From Dreissena polymorpha (taxonomy: Eukaryota > Mollusca > Bivalvia > Myida > Dreissenidae), in assembly GCF_020536995.1 (NCBI RefSeq), contig NC_068358.1, positions 992,001 to 1,056,000 of the forward strand: 64,000 bases of DNA. Direction: 5' to 3'. Below, in pieces: positions 1-12,109 of this stretch. Made by a program: the position numbers and the translations under genes. Numbering within the stretch: position 1 is the stretch's first letter; each line of letters begins with the position of its first letter. The notes beneath the pieces were generated by a model. The model saw only the letters and a program-made list of their open reading frames with translations. It did no database searches and was not told where the DNA came from.

Positions 1-1840
1 TGCATGGTCAGATGATGTCATTAAAGATTATACATTTTTTCAAACACATACACATGTAAACATGTGTCTGTAATGCAGATGTTATAAATAGTAAAATGCA
101 CTAGATAAGTCAGAAGGCATTTTACTTTTCTGCTGGTGCATTGGCACACCAGGTGGCTCGGTTGCGATGATTTGATGGACTGCTTGGATGTGAAGTTACA
201 TTATATAAACTATATCAAACTGTATTATTTCAAATATTTTTAAATCTAGTTTATACTTATATTGATAATTTTTACAAAATTAATGTATATTAATAATAAC
301 TTGACTGAAATCATGTAAATTATAATGAAATCATGACAGTACTTTATACTGATAATTGTTAAATTATGTTGCTTTATACACTCATGCACATCTATATCAA
401 AAGAGATCATACTATAACTTCAGTGATGAATTTCAGTTATTAAATTAAATCCAAAATGTAAGTCACTCCCATCTCTTTTCCGCAGCGCACATACCTAAAG
501 GTCCTAATGTGCACCTATCCTGATCCAGATCCAAAAATAGTATACATGATTATGTATCATGTTTGAGAGGGGATGATTTTCCCTCTGTTGTATCAATGTA
601 TTTTTTTACTTCTGTAATCAGTGTGTTTAAAGATATATACACATAGCTCCAGATTCAGAGCGCTTCAGGCAATCAATATTTCACCCCCTGATCTTTTTTT
701 CCAATTGATATTTTAGCTAGTTCCTACATTCAATACAGTAAACTATATGTTAAGTAGTATTTGTACACATTGGTAGATTAAATTTGTACATTAAATGTTA
801 TTTTTAGTGTGAAAAAGATAAAGTACAAATGTTCATGCTAGATGAATTAAGAGCCTTAGTCAAGCGGTATTTAAACATGTTTAAATGGTAACATTTTCTG
901 CAATGTATACCCATTTTCTCTTGAGCACTGGTAAGAAATTAAATGTTTACCATTTAACCACTTTTATACGATGCCCTAAACAGATCTCAAATATACATCC
1001 CTTTCCTCTGGCACCCTGGTCATCTCCTGTTGATCACCTATCAAACACCTATCAAAATGGCAAACTATTTGCAGAACAGTTCATTATATGCAATGGTTGA
1101 ATGAAATACTTCAGAAAAAAATGACATCCTTTTCACATGAAAAGTTAACTTTCACAGTCATGGAAAAAGAGCCTGCACAACACAGATCAAAAATACTTTT
1201 TTATTTGTGGATCACCCCATATCTTGATACTATATGTGCATAAATATCTCAATTATTCATGAAATCTGGACAAAAAATGTATTTTATGTCTTTAATTGAC
1301 CTAGCTATAGTTATCAGATTATTGTAAGCTCAATCAGTATATTGTATCATTTTTATGCTTTATGTATTGTAAACATATACACAATCATGCATTAACATGA
1401 TAGCAATAAATAATAACAAAGCCACCCATACAATAAAGGAAATTGGCAAAGCCTATGGAACAAATGTGAACACATTGAGTGTAATTGCCCTCTCGTGCAA
1501 GCAAAAACAACGCGTTGAACGGTTATAATTTTTTACAGTTCTACTTTCACTTTATTTTCGTGATATCAAACTATTAGCAATTATTTGGCTGAGAAAAATT
1601 TCGCTATTGCTTATTTAATATATTTTCTGTACATTTCTTCAATAAAATTACATCAATACACGATTTTCTTCGTTAATTCAAACATTCCTGACAGGCTACC
1701 GCTTTGTTTACATTTCGATTACATTTTGACGTGCGTAGGTAGGACCGCATTACCGCTTACCAAATGTGTATTCATACTATTGCCTTCGGGGTACTTATCC
1801 GATTTTTGACGAGAAGGGCCGAGAATTTGCGATTGTGGGT
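1..1840. other. AT-rich stretch, no gene seen
   Basis: No open frame here resembles a known protein, and the few frames over 60 codons have no splice context or conserved motif. The composition is AT-rich. I see no inverted-repeat element with clear ends. Confidence 0.6.
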
Positions 1841-1849
1841 CAAGTTCCC

Positions 1850-2060
1850 CACGGGTACTACTTCCCCGTACCAATTTATTTTCCATACCCAAATTGTTTT
1901 TCGTACCCAATTTTTTTCTAGCCCCAATTTTTTTTCCCACCCACTTTTTTTCGAGCCCAATTTTTTTTCGTGCCCAAATTTTTCTTCGTACCCAAATTTT
2001 TTGGGCATAATTTTTTCGTAGCCAAAATGTTCGAACCCAATTTTTTTTTTCGTACCCACA
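1850..2060. repeat. T-rich minisatellite, about 18-20 bp units
   Basis: About ten degenerate units of the form TTTTTTTTCGTACCCAA follow each other, with variants such as CGAGCCC, CGTGCCC and CTAGCCC. The reverse strand reads as lysine-rich frames (repeats of KKxG/KKNWG) in several registers. That is a by-product of the repeat rather than a gene. Confidence 0.75.
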
Positions 2061-3585
2061 TACACAATTGTGGTGATGTAGATAAACATAAATTGATGCT
2101 TTTATATCCATCCAGTTCAATAGCATCGTCACACACGTACTGTCAGTACTTTGATTTTCTTAATGTCCGCGTTAAGGTCACACAAACGTCAAGGACATAT
2201 AGACATTATAATGCGAAAAGTTGAATGTCACTAATGAACAACGACTTCTTTATTTATAATATGCATGTACATAATCTAAAGGGGTGTAGTAGGTTTCGAA
2301 AACTGTACACCACAGGAGAAGACAGAATAAACAAAATACAATACAAAGCCGAATTTTCAATTCACAAGGCACAGCACACATAAATGAAATACTTGTGATG
2401 GAAAAGACTAGGTCAACGAAGATAACACCGTTCATTTGTATTTCACCTTAAACATAATCTTATAGGAGTTAACACGATTAAATTAATGCATATAAGCCAT
2501 CTGTTCACTCTTACGAATTTTGCGTTCCAATAATAGTATATAATACACTTAAAAATTGCATCAGTTAGAAGGCCGTTAGATGTTTACTGTGTTATGGGTT
2601 CACTGGATGTAATATCCACACAGAGAGAAATACGATGGCCAACACTTTTTCTTGAATGCTCTTGTTCGGCGGAATCAGGTGTTTTCCACTTCAACTCGAT
2701 TAAAAATCAAGTCATTTACATGTATATCGATATCGATTGTATGACAGCAAGTCTTTATGAGCTGTAAATGTCGTCGATCACAAAAGTAGAAGTACACCAA
2801 ATGTCAAGCCAGATGACGAATAATGTGAAATACTCAAATGCGCTTTTGCGTTACATCTTCTTGTCGTCTCGACATGAAATTGTGTATGAATAATAAAATA
2901 AGGTTTATAATCATTCATATGCGTGATAGCTATGATCTCACAATTTTGAGGAACATTTGGTAAAAAAAAGGAATCGGCTATTCAGGATCCGCTTTTGTAA
3001 GCATTCAAAATGTAGCTGTGCTATTATATCGATTGCATTACTTTAAAGGGAAAAACATCTTATGGATGTTATATTGCATCAGTATTCTACGATTTTTAAA
3101 TGACACGTGCTATATTTGGGGCTCAAAAGAATTAAACTGTTATGAAACCCGCCTTTTGAATATCACTGCACAACCGATCGTATCCGTAAAGAAAGCTTGT
3201 GCCTTTTTACACTTCACCGGTGACACTTGTATATAAATCTCTTAATAAGCTGTACATCTCGAAATTTAATATGATTACAAGCGAAATTTAGCTCATGCTG
3301 CCTTCAAAATTCAAGCTCAGAAAACGCAATCCAGTTATTATATTTTGAGATACATCAAACAACATCGTCGCATATAATGTGGTATTGTATGTGGTATTAA
3401 CACACTAGACAGAGTCATTATTAAAAAAGAACAATGCTATATAAACTTGTTCTAATATTTGGGTAAGTCCAACTGACTTGTTATCTGCGAGTCAAAGGCT
3501 TCATGTTGTTGGACTTATTTAGAAAGTCCTTTATACCAGTTATTAAACCCAGTAGATATACTCATCTTTATATCAGAGCTTACCT
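2061..3585. other. AT-rich stretch, no gene seen
   Basis: Nothing recognisable as coding, RNA or element termini was found up to the left end of the Harbinger transposon. Confidence 0.5.
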
Positions 3586-3625
3586 GGACCCAGTTGTTCG
3601 AAACCTGGGTAAATTTTAATCCTGG
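3586..3625 (+). repeat. Left terminal inverted repeat of the Harbinger element
   Basis: GGACCCAGTTGTTCG at the tip pairs with the right tip at 11753-11767, with 13 of 15 positions identical. Similarity continues more weakly inward. Confidence 0.8.
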
Positions 3626-4945
3626 GATAAATGTCGGATAAATTTAACCCAGGGTTAATTTTTTGGGGTAAGTGTTGTTGCATCATTTTGGTTAAATTTA
3701 TCCAGCGTTTTGTCTGGATAAATTTAACCCCGGTATAAAGGTTGGTTAAAATCTATCCATGTAAACAAACAAAATGGCCGAATTTTATTTGTATCGGAAT
3801 CCACGTAAGAATCGCCAACATTCTTTGAATGTTGAGTTAAATGATGATGAAATGCGGAGCCGTTATATGTTTTCCAATGAAAATATTGATAGAATTTGTG
3901 ATTTAATTGGCGAAAACATCGAAAGATCAACACAGCGTTCCAATGCACTTCCTGTCAAGAAACAGGTATTGGTTACATTAAGATACCTGGCATCAGGAAT
4001 CTTTATGCAGACCGTGGGCGACACTTTCTGTGTAAATAAAGGTACTGTTTCCAGAGTGGTAAACTCCGTTGTCAGCCAGCTGTGCTCCCTCAAAAATCGG
4101 TTCATCACATTTCCAATGACAGCTGAAGTCGTAGGGAACAACATGCCTTTACAATATGCATGGTTTTCCCTGCGCTATAGGGTACATTGATGGCAAACAT
4201 GTCCGCATACTGTCTCCAGGCTCTCCTGCTGAGAGAGACTATGTTAACCGGAAAAACTTCCATAGCATCAATGTGCAAGTGACATGTGATAGCCGAGGTA
4301 AGTATCTAGGACAATTTTTTCAACACATCTATAAATAGAATTTGAGGCCCATTCTGAAAGGCTGTGATATATTGCTTCCCCTAATAATGTGACATCGTTC
4401 ACACAAGTATTTTAAGTGGGAAATGCTATTCGATTTACACCGTTCATTTGTATAAAAATTCCGCTTGTTGCTTTATTTAATCTGCAACACATGCTACGAC
4501 GTTTACACTGATAAATGAATAAATTTAATAAATATACCCAATGAGTTTTAACGCATATGTTTTTATACTATTTATATACCATGGTCGCTATAACGTTTAC
4601 AAATGGCAGGTTCGAAATAATTCGTTTTCTTTACACTCGTGATCGCGTTAAAGGTTAATTATACACGTTTTCATTCGCAATTTATTTACAGAATCACGAC
4701 AAATGTCAAATACAATACAAAAATACATAATTGTTTGATTGATTTATAAACATATAATGGATTGAATATAACTGATTTAAAATTAACGTTTTTAAACTAT
4801 TATTTACTCTTTTTCCCAGATTATGCTGTCCTATTTATAGCTTGCGATGTTCTAATTATTGATCCTACACGGCCGAGAAACACTAGCAACGCCTCTACAA
4901 AGAGAGCTGTTGGGAATCCAGAATGCGTTCAATGTATCCTGTCCA

Positions 4946-5988
4946 GGGGCCGTCCATAAAGTATGTCAGGCTTTTTTGATCATTTTTACCCACCCCCTCT
5001 CCCCTGTCACAAAATCTTGGACCCCCACCCCTAAAGTACGTCACATACTCACACTTTCGAACATACTTTTTTTAATGAATACGTATTTCAAATTGAATCT
5101 AAAACGCGATTCACTATAAAACCGTATTCAAAATTAATTTAACTTAAAAGAACTTTAACAAGTTTATCAACGATATGAGGTCTGGCATTTACTCACATTT
5201 CCAACACCCATAACAACCCGCGAGCCTTTGGGCTCAGGCTTTTATGACTGTAGGGTTGTTACGGTGGGCAGTATGAATATATATCCATGTGTTAACCTCT
5301 AGTAATAACGAAATTATCATTTAGATCTTCTTTCAACGCTTTACTGACTAAAAAATTGAACAGTCCAATACATTATTTCGTCATTTAATAATGCAATCTG
5401 CGTGGAGGTTGTAATTATTGAATAAGCCGGCCCAGCCAAGGTGCCTATTAATCAAGAGCTGTCACCATAGGATGACATATGCCCCTTATAAACGCTTTGA
5501 TAGAAGTTATGAGCTATTTTCGAAACCTTAACGCAGATTTCGAAACCTAAACGCGAACCCTAAGTTTAAGGTCAAGGTCACAGGGGCCAGAATTTATGTG
5601 CGTATGGAAAGGCCTTGACCATATACACATGCATACCAAATATGAAGGTCAAATCTGAAGCGACGTAGAAGTTATGAGCATTTTTCGAAACCAATACGCA
5701 AAGTGTGACGGACAGACAGACGGACAGACAGTGCGATCAGTATATGCCTTCCTTCGGGGTCCTAAAAATCGAACAACACGTTCAGGAGATAAGCAATTTG
5801 TCTTATTTTTGACATTAAACTAATCAAAATGTTTCACTTTTTTAATATTATTTTCAAATTGTTATTAATAAATGTGTGACATCACACATGGCCTGACCCC
5901 CCCCCTACCCCCACCATGTTACAAACTGTCACACTTTCTTTCACCCACTCCCCCCATCTGGAGCGTGACAAACTTTATGGACGGCCCC
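4946..5988. mobile_element. TIR DNA element nested in the Harbinger transposase
   Basis: Ends are inverted: GGGGCCGTCCATAAAGTATG on the left, and the right end reverse-complemented is GGGGCCGTCCATAAAGTTTG. About 1.04 kb, with C-rich subterminal blocks (CCCACCCCCTCTCCCC and CCCCCCCCCTACCCCC). No coding region is visible, so it is non-autonomous. I do not assign a superfamily. It interrupts the transposase gene and itself carries the repeat at 5451-5768. Confidence 0.75.
5451..5768 (+). repeat. Dispersed ~315-bp repeat, family R1
   Basis: It runs from AGAGCTGTCACCATAGGATG through repeated words TTCGAAACCTAAACGC and AAGGTCAAGGTCACAGG, to a GACGGACAGACAG run and CCTTCGGGGTCC. The same family recurs inverted at 32703-32980 and at the window's right edge from 63908. 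It is nested within the TIR element at 4946-5988. Confidence 0.75.
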
Positions 5989-7752
5989 CTATTTCGGAGT
6001 GCCCTGTGGTCAATATTTAATGGGACTTTCTATCAAATTGACCAATGTAAAATTTGATTAAATTCATTCGGACCTACTGGTGGGAAATTTCTTTTAAACT
6101 CTGTTCGCTTTCTGTGAAGGTCCTGAAAGGTCAAATGTTATGTTAAACAGCTACGCCGAAAAATATTTTAATTTGTTGGTTTCTGCTATATTTCAAGGTC
6201 TTATCACCAGCATCAATGCAGCGTGGCCGGGAGCTGCACACGATGCCCATGTTTTCAGAAGTTCAGCGATAGTTACGTACTTAGATCGGCATCACGAAAG
6301 TATGCGTGTGAAACCCTCATTTCGCCCATTGCTTTAAGAGTACTTTGCTGTCGTCTCTAGCATGTAGCGTGTATTGTAAAAAAGCGATAATCGGTTTGGG
6401 GCTTTGTTTCACCAATATATTAATACCATTTTGCAGGTTTGGAAAATGGTGTTCTTCTTGGGGAAAGTGGGTACCCGTGTCGCACGTTCCTGCCGACACC
6501 GTACCTAAACGCTGCTAACGCTGTGCAAGAACGGTACAATGACAGTCAAAGCAAGACACGATGCTGCATTGAGCGCCTCTTTGGTGTTTGGAAGAGACGA
6601 TTTCACATCCTTCACGCTGAGGTATGGGCGATCTGTAATTTACTGTATGGTAACATATTTTATCCGATACACATAATGTTACTGACGATGACAACACATT
6701 GTCAAAGGTACAAAGGCGACAGAACCGTGCCCATGGAGCCGCACTAGAAATAAGCGTTCTTTGTTTTATTCCTGTCTGTACCGGGATTCTGCTGACTCCG
6801 GCTAGCGCAGTAGTTGTGTTCGCGCTTCGCCCATTAACTATCCCATTTCGGCCCCCGTTTCCGGCGCAAAAATGAGCTTGGCTGGTGGTCATAATTATGA
6901 ATACCTAGCAAGTGCGATTTCCTTCAAGATTTACGGTTAAAACTTTAGCACAAGATTTCAGAAAATGAAACTTATTTCTGTACTAAAAATAGCTTCTTTA
7001 TTTGCAATTATCTTTCGAAAAAGCGTCCCTGCTTGCGATAGTTTTCATTAAATATATATGAGTTATGGGACACATGAGCTATTCCGTGTGTTTGCGTGAT
7101 AAAAATGATTTGTATTTATCATTTCTGCTAATACGAAAATGTTAAACGTAACCATATATTTATTCAAGTTCGTGTTCTTATTATTTGGTGTTTTTTTAAA
7201 TATTAAGCCTCACATAAACTAATTCTATATTTATAAGTGATATTTCCTTTATGTGCAAAATGTGTGATAATGTATTACATCAAGTTTTAGTGGAAAACCA
7301 TATTTTCATATTTTTCAACGTGTTCTAGTTGATCGCCATTATCAATCTTATTTATGTAACATTCATCCAGATAAGACTGAAACTAGAGAAATGTAGCAAG
7401 GTGATTATAGCGTGTGCTGTACTTCACAATCTTGCCAAACTATGGGGTGAGCCGGAAGTACTTCCTGAAGACGAACTGCGTTACGTGGAAACCCCGGCAT
7501 ACATCGGACACCAGGATGGTCGTGGCATACGAGACCATATCGCCAACAACTATTTTGCACGCTGAAATGTGCACATGAATAGAAAGCAAACATGGAAAAA
7601 ACAAACAAACACACTTAAGTTGTAATACCATTTATATATATATATGTGTGTATTCAAACAGAACAACAGTTACCCATGCGTGTGACAGTGGTTATTTATC
7701 ACATAAAAAGAACTAACCGTCGCATAATGCATACAAGTTCATTAAAAGCGAA

Positions 7753-10700
7753 CTATTGTTCATTTTCCGTCATCTTTCTGGTCTGCGCTTGTACATTAGT
7801 CATGTTCCGATAGAACTCCCCCTGGTTCTTCACCATTTCCATCTTCGCTGCAATCAGTTTCATTTTTTCATCATGCAGCCTCAGCTTACTTACAAAGTAC
7901 TGCTTCTGTAATGCCTTTAGGTCATCGCTCCTGTAAAATAAATGCATTAAAAGATTAGGCCTAAAAAAGTTGTTTGTTTCCACTAACCCGACCGACCGTA
8001 ATTTTGTGTCGATCAGAATTATTTTGGGCCACATAAATTCAATTTTACAGCCAAAAACTAACTGTTTTTAAAGCAATGTGTTAAACTTGATTACTTCATC
8101 AGAAGTATGATTGTGCCATCTTAGAATTATATAGAAATGTCGCCCTATCAACCCTTAATTTTTGGCGATGTTAGTGGAAACTAAAAAGACATCTTACAAA
8201 AGAATTTTTGTCAGACATCTTTTTTTTATTTTACGATACAGATTACTTCATATTGGCTTTTTAGCGACAATGAGTTTTCTGCAGCAGTTATAATGTTGTT
8301 ATAGATACAGACACAATTCTGTCTTGCGGGAATACTTGTTTTGATTCATTCCGTCGAATGCGACTTTTTAGTTGATTGGTAGTCTCTATACCTGACAAGT
8401 GGGCTGACTCACCTGGATATTCAAAGCATAAATACCTTTTCATTTTTTTTCTTTGTATCCACTGGCTTGCTGGAACAAGGATCTTAACAAGAAAAAAAGA
8501 AAGTGTTTAATATTAAAGTTATCAATAAACCTGTCTGCTAACACTATCAACAAGCATATCTTCATGACTTATATATCCTCCAGAAATAAAGAATATTTTC
8601 TACTACTACTATTACTACTACTACTGCTACTGCTGCTGCTGCTGCTGCTATTGATACTCCTACTCCTCCTCCTACTACTACTATTTCTACTAGTATACTA
8701 CAACTTCGTAATCAGTGATCTTGAAAAGTAACAGAACACTTTTCTAAAACATATTTAATCGTAAAACGTTTTACCGTATGTCAAGCTGTCGTGATCGTTC
8801 GTCCTGGTTCTGCTGTTGTCGGATGATACCTGCTTAGTCTTCTGCACTTTTTCTTTTTTTGAAATACACCATAATTTAATAAAATGTTATCGAACAACAT
8901 TTCCAATAACACGAATAAATCATATCATGCATCCTTAGTAATGTAAGGTTTGGTGTACGCACAAACGGACGGGCAAGATGAATCTTATCGTCATCATTCA
9001 TAGACTTGTCACCATATATTTAATGCATGCGACGACTATTTTAAATAAGTGTGTTCTGTTTATGTGGAAAAATGCACATTTGTGTCATAGAAACTATGTT
9101 TTTCTAGATATTTATTTCAAACTTATCCGTCATTTGGTCAATGGATTCACAAGTCACTGTATGAGACTTTTCTGTCGCTGGAATAAACGATGACCGTGAA
9201 ATATTAAACATCATACTATCAGTATTTTCAACAAGAAACGAACGCATGTTAAAATTATGGTTTGAACATCATCTACAGCAGAAGTTGATAAAAGGCATAA
9301 CTGTTCTTAATTCGCAAAAAAACAAACAACACACAACCACAATTCAGCTGTAAATGCGCATGGATATTGTAAGCCAGATAATATATTTTCAGCATTCATT
9401 TAACACGGTCGAAAGAAAGCCTTTACGCGAGCTTAACCAGCATGTGCATGTTTGAATCGACATGTACGCAGTTAATGTGGAGGTCAGTAATTGATACTTA
9501 ATGAGCGCTGATGTAGGTTAAAGAGAAGTTATTTGATTAAATGTTAATCACTACACCAGTCTGTTTATTTCACGCAATAAGTAATAATTTCAATTTAAAC
9601 TTAAGTTTCAGTGTTTTGTAGAAAATGTGTTTTAATAAAGCAATCATATTTGTATGTTGCTACTCACCTGTCTCTTTCCCACCTACTGGTTTCCTTGTAA
9701 TTGTATGTGGCTTCGTTTTCTCTAAAACACAATACAAAATAGCATTCACTTATCACAATTTTACAGGCATCTTCATGTAATTTAATGTCCTAATGAATGC
9801 TATTGAAAAAAATGGTGTTTTGTGCAAAAAAATTTGCGTATATTGCTTATTTAAATGAGTTATCAGAGCTTGCGACGAATGTGCGCATACGCAAGAACGA
9901 TGAATCATTAATACCACTATGAAAATCTTAATAGAACAATATACGAGTGGAATGAATAAGATGATACGCAAAGCAGGCAAAACAATAATCTGAGCCAACA
10001 CAAACAGTTACATCATTAAAAATACCATTGACGGTGTCTTCGCCTGTTTGTTCCAGAATGAAGTCCAAGATAAATTCTCCAGTGACCCCTGAAGAAACCA
10101 TAATGATTTGGTTAACCAAACCAAACTGACACACACGAGCATGATTGCACGTTCATTAATAAAGTCATATTATTTTTCAATTTTTAAAGCAGTCTATTAG
10201 TCTTGAAAACACGCATTCATACAATATAAAATAGCCTTTTATACAAGCAATACTACAATATTTGTATTCGTGCTTAAAGCTGAAAAGTAGAAGGCAAATA
10301 TGGCATGTTGCTTCCTATGAGCCTTACCAGTCTGCGAATTGGTCAATAATTCACCGTCCTGTAGGACTGAAAACAATATAAAAAAAATAAAGTGATGCAT
10401 TTAGATCTGTAACGACGTATATAACAGTAAACTCAATTATATTTAACAAGTACGTGGAAAGTGCTCGTCAGAGTTCATAATTGAAAAACGGGCCGCCTGT
10501 AGCTTTTATGCGTCATCTACTTCCAAAAATATGACGTAATTTATTGTAAATGTTTTCATTGGTCCGTTCTCTTCGGCATAATCGATATGTCATTTAAAGT
10601 TAACTTGTTACATGAATTTATTTCTTGTACAGCCGGCTATCGTTGGATTTAACCTGTCATTTTAACTTGTATCCATAGTTTTTTAAGCGAGATAATTTAT

Positions 10701-11521
10701 GAAACACTGTTTTCATGAAAAGATGCAGAGTTCCAATGTTATCTTGCTATCAACGGCCTCACGTAGAAACATAGATTTTGATTATTAGACAGTGTAGTGG
10801 ATAGAATATAAATTCGTGTAGTTAGAAAAAAGTTAAATAGTGATCGAGTGTAAACATTGATATAATAGTCTGTGATGTAGTTCGCAGTAAAACAAAGTGT
10901 AATTAAAACGTGCTGACAGAAAATAACATCGACAGTGAAAAAATGTAAATCAAATATATACAGTTGTTCATTTTTTGGGATTTAATTACGATGAGGTATG
11001 TAGACTTTGCAATTATGCAATGCTCAGCTTTATAACCCATTGCTCTGGGAGTCTGTTTAGTACATGTTTCTGTGTTTTTCTATGGGTATTGTTTGTACAC
11101 AAATAATCGGAGCGGCTTATGGTTTCGAGGTCCGCCGCACCTGGGATACCGGAAAAACCAGCCGTGTCTCTGTACATCTCTATAATTCTAGAGGATGTGG
11201 ACGGCGGGTCACTTGGGGGTCTTCCGCCACCCGTTTACGCGGATTCCTTCTTGTACTAACTCGCTAAATTCTTTTTTTAGCCTTTTTCACCATTTGACTC
11301 CACTTTTCTTTTCTTTCTATCCCGGATCGGAAGTGGTTTCCAACCGAATTTACTTTATCGGCGATTTGTTGCCAACATTGTTTTAGATTTGCATGGGTAA
11401 TTTTATCGGGAAGATTACTTTCCAATAAGGGACGGTTCTCGGCAAACTCCTCCTCCAAAACTGAAAGTTCAGAGGCCGTATAATTTGGTCCTCTTTTTCT
11501 CTATTTCGCTGCCTTGTCCAT
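7753..11521 (-). pseudogene. Myb/SANT-like partner protein of the Harbinger element, decayed
   Basis: The first exon (11521 down to about 11090) encodes a Myb/SANT-like DNA-binding domain: RKRGPNYTASELSVLEEEFA, CWQQIADKVNSVG, EKWSQMVKKAKK. This continues in other frames as EFSELVQEGIRVNGW and then GFSGIPGAADLETI, the usual follow-on of this family. Further exon-like pieces are 10329-10370 (LQDGELLTNSQTG), about 10015-10090 (GEFILDFILEQTGEDTVNG), about 9672-9725 (NEATYNYKETSRWERDR), about 8780-8860, and 7753-7935, a charged coiled-coil tail (KLRLHDEKMKLIAAKMEMVK) ending at a stop. The frame from the first ATG has a TAG at codon 7 and at least two frame changes follow, so this copy is broken. 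Such proteins assist Harbinger transposase import and binding. Confidence 0.75.
8598..8697. repeat. CTA/CTG/CTC trinucleotide microsatellite
   Basis: Runs of CTA, CTG and CTC triplets make a poly-leucine open frame on +. It lies between exon-like pieces of the Myb-like gene and is not coding in that gene's direction. Confidence 0.9.
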
Positions 11522-11727
11522 ATTAATAGAATTTGACGTCTGGCTTTACGACATGTCGGCAATTTTGCTTTAACAATGGATTATGGGATATGTGTACAAG
11601 TTAACCAGTGGATAAATTTACCCAACATGGATAGTTTTCCAGCCTGGGTAAATATTTCCAGCAACGCATTTATCCAGCCTGGTTAGTTACCCAGCTTGGA
11701 TAACTTTAACCCGCGGTTAGCGCTTAC

Positions 11728-11767
11728 CAAGGGGATAAAATAACCCAGTGTACGAACAACTTGGTCC
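11728..11767 (-). repeat. Right terminal inverted repeat of the Harbinger element
   Basis: The reverse complement of this end starts GGACCAAGTTGTTCG, followed by a CTGGGTTATTTTATCC-like sequence that matches the left end. Confidence 0.8.
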
Positions 11768-11899
11768 GGCAGGCCAGTTTTTTGTAGAACGGGATAACAA
11801 CTTGTTCTTGATATTGCAAGGATAAAACGGTTTGCCTTAAAGCGTACCTATTTTGGTAAACTACATTTACTCACGTCATCGTAATAAAGATATCATATT

Positions 11900-12105
11900 C
11901 ATAAGAATAATTTAATTTTTGCAGTCGTGTTTTCATGAAAAGTGTTATTAATTAAAAGCGACAGCTACAATTACATAAATACATGAGATTGCTCTCGGCT
12001 TTTAAAATTACAACACACCGGATTATTGATGCTCATTCATTTCGTATGTCATCGATTAAAGGTTTCAATCATATCTGAAGTATGGCAATATTCAGTGTGT
12101 TTATT
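11900..12105. repeat. Duplicated flank, unit 1 (3' of cGAS-like copy A)
   Basis: A segment starting GCAGTCGTGTTTTCATGAAA and ending in GATTAAAGGTTTCAATCATATCTG recurs at about 16300-16460 and, more diverged, at 24605-24780. It marks the 3' side of each Mab-21 copy and shows the genes were duplicated together with flanking DNA. Confidence 0.75.
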
Positions 12106-12109
12106 TGAT

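Larger units (their letters stand above)
3774..7565 (+). pseudogene. HARBI1-like Harbinger transposase, decayed
   Basis: This is a transposase/nuclease of the PIF/Harbinger family, read in several pieces. 3774-4150 gives the N-terminal helix-turn-helix region (MAEFYLYRNPRKNRQ; LASGIFMQTVGDTF; VNKGTVSRVV). 4156-4300 gives IGYIDGKHVRI with the first catalytic Asp and YVNRKNFHSINVQVTCD. 6200-6330 gives INAAWPGAAHDAHVFRSS with the second Asp. 6436-6620 gives YPCRTFLPTPY and CCIERLFGVWKRRFHIL with the catalytic Glu. 7370-7565 gives the C-terminus (VIIACAVLHNLAKLWGE to a stop). All three DDE residues are therefore visible. Pieces 1 and 2 are contiguous in homology but in different frames, so a small frameshift lies near 4150. 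The other breaks may be introns. Intron 2 carries the nested TIR element. Confidence 0.85.
3586..11767. mobile_element. PIF/Harbinger DNA transposon, two genes, 8.2 kb
   Basis: Terminal inverted repeats define the element. The left end reads GGACCCAGTTGTTCG and the right end, reverse-complemented, reads GGACCAAGTTGTTCG. Both continue into similar CTGGGTTA/TTTTATCC-rich sequence. Inside are the two proteins typical of the superfamily: a HARBI1-like DDE transposase on + and a Myb/SANT-like DNA-binding partner on -, arranged tail to tail. The subterminal 150 bp at both ends carry many copies of GGATAAATTTAACCC-like words, as expected for transposase binding sites. I could not find a clean 3-bp target duplication. 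Both genes carry disruptions, so this copy looks inactive. It also carries a nested insertion at 4946-5988. Confidence 0.85.

Noticed and set aside
1719-2136. Lysine-rich frames on the minus strand
   Set aside because: Translation of a T-rich minisatellite, open in more than one frame.
4762-5119. Two overlapping frames between pieces of the Harbinger transposase (DPTRPRNTSNASTKRAVGN)
   Set aside because: No match to HARBI1 blocks, and the frames run into the nested TIR element. Probably intron sequence.
8453-8731. 92-codon frame with a long poly-leucine run
   Set aside because: It is a CTA/CTG/CTC microsatellite and has no coding context.
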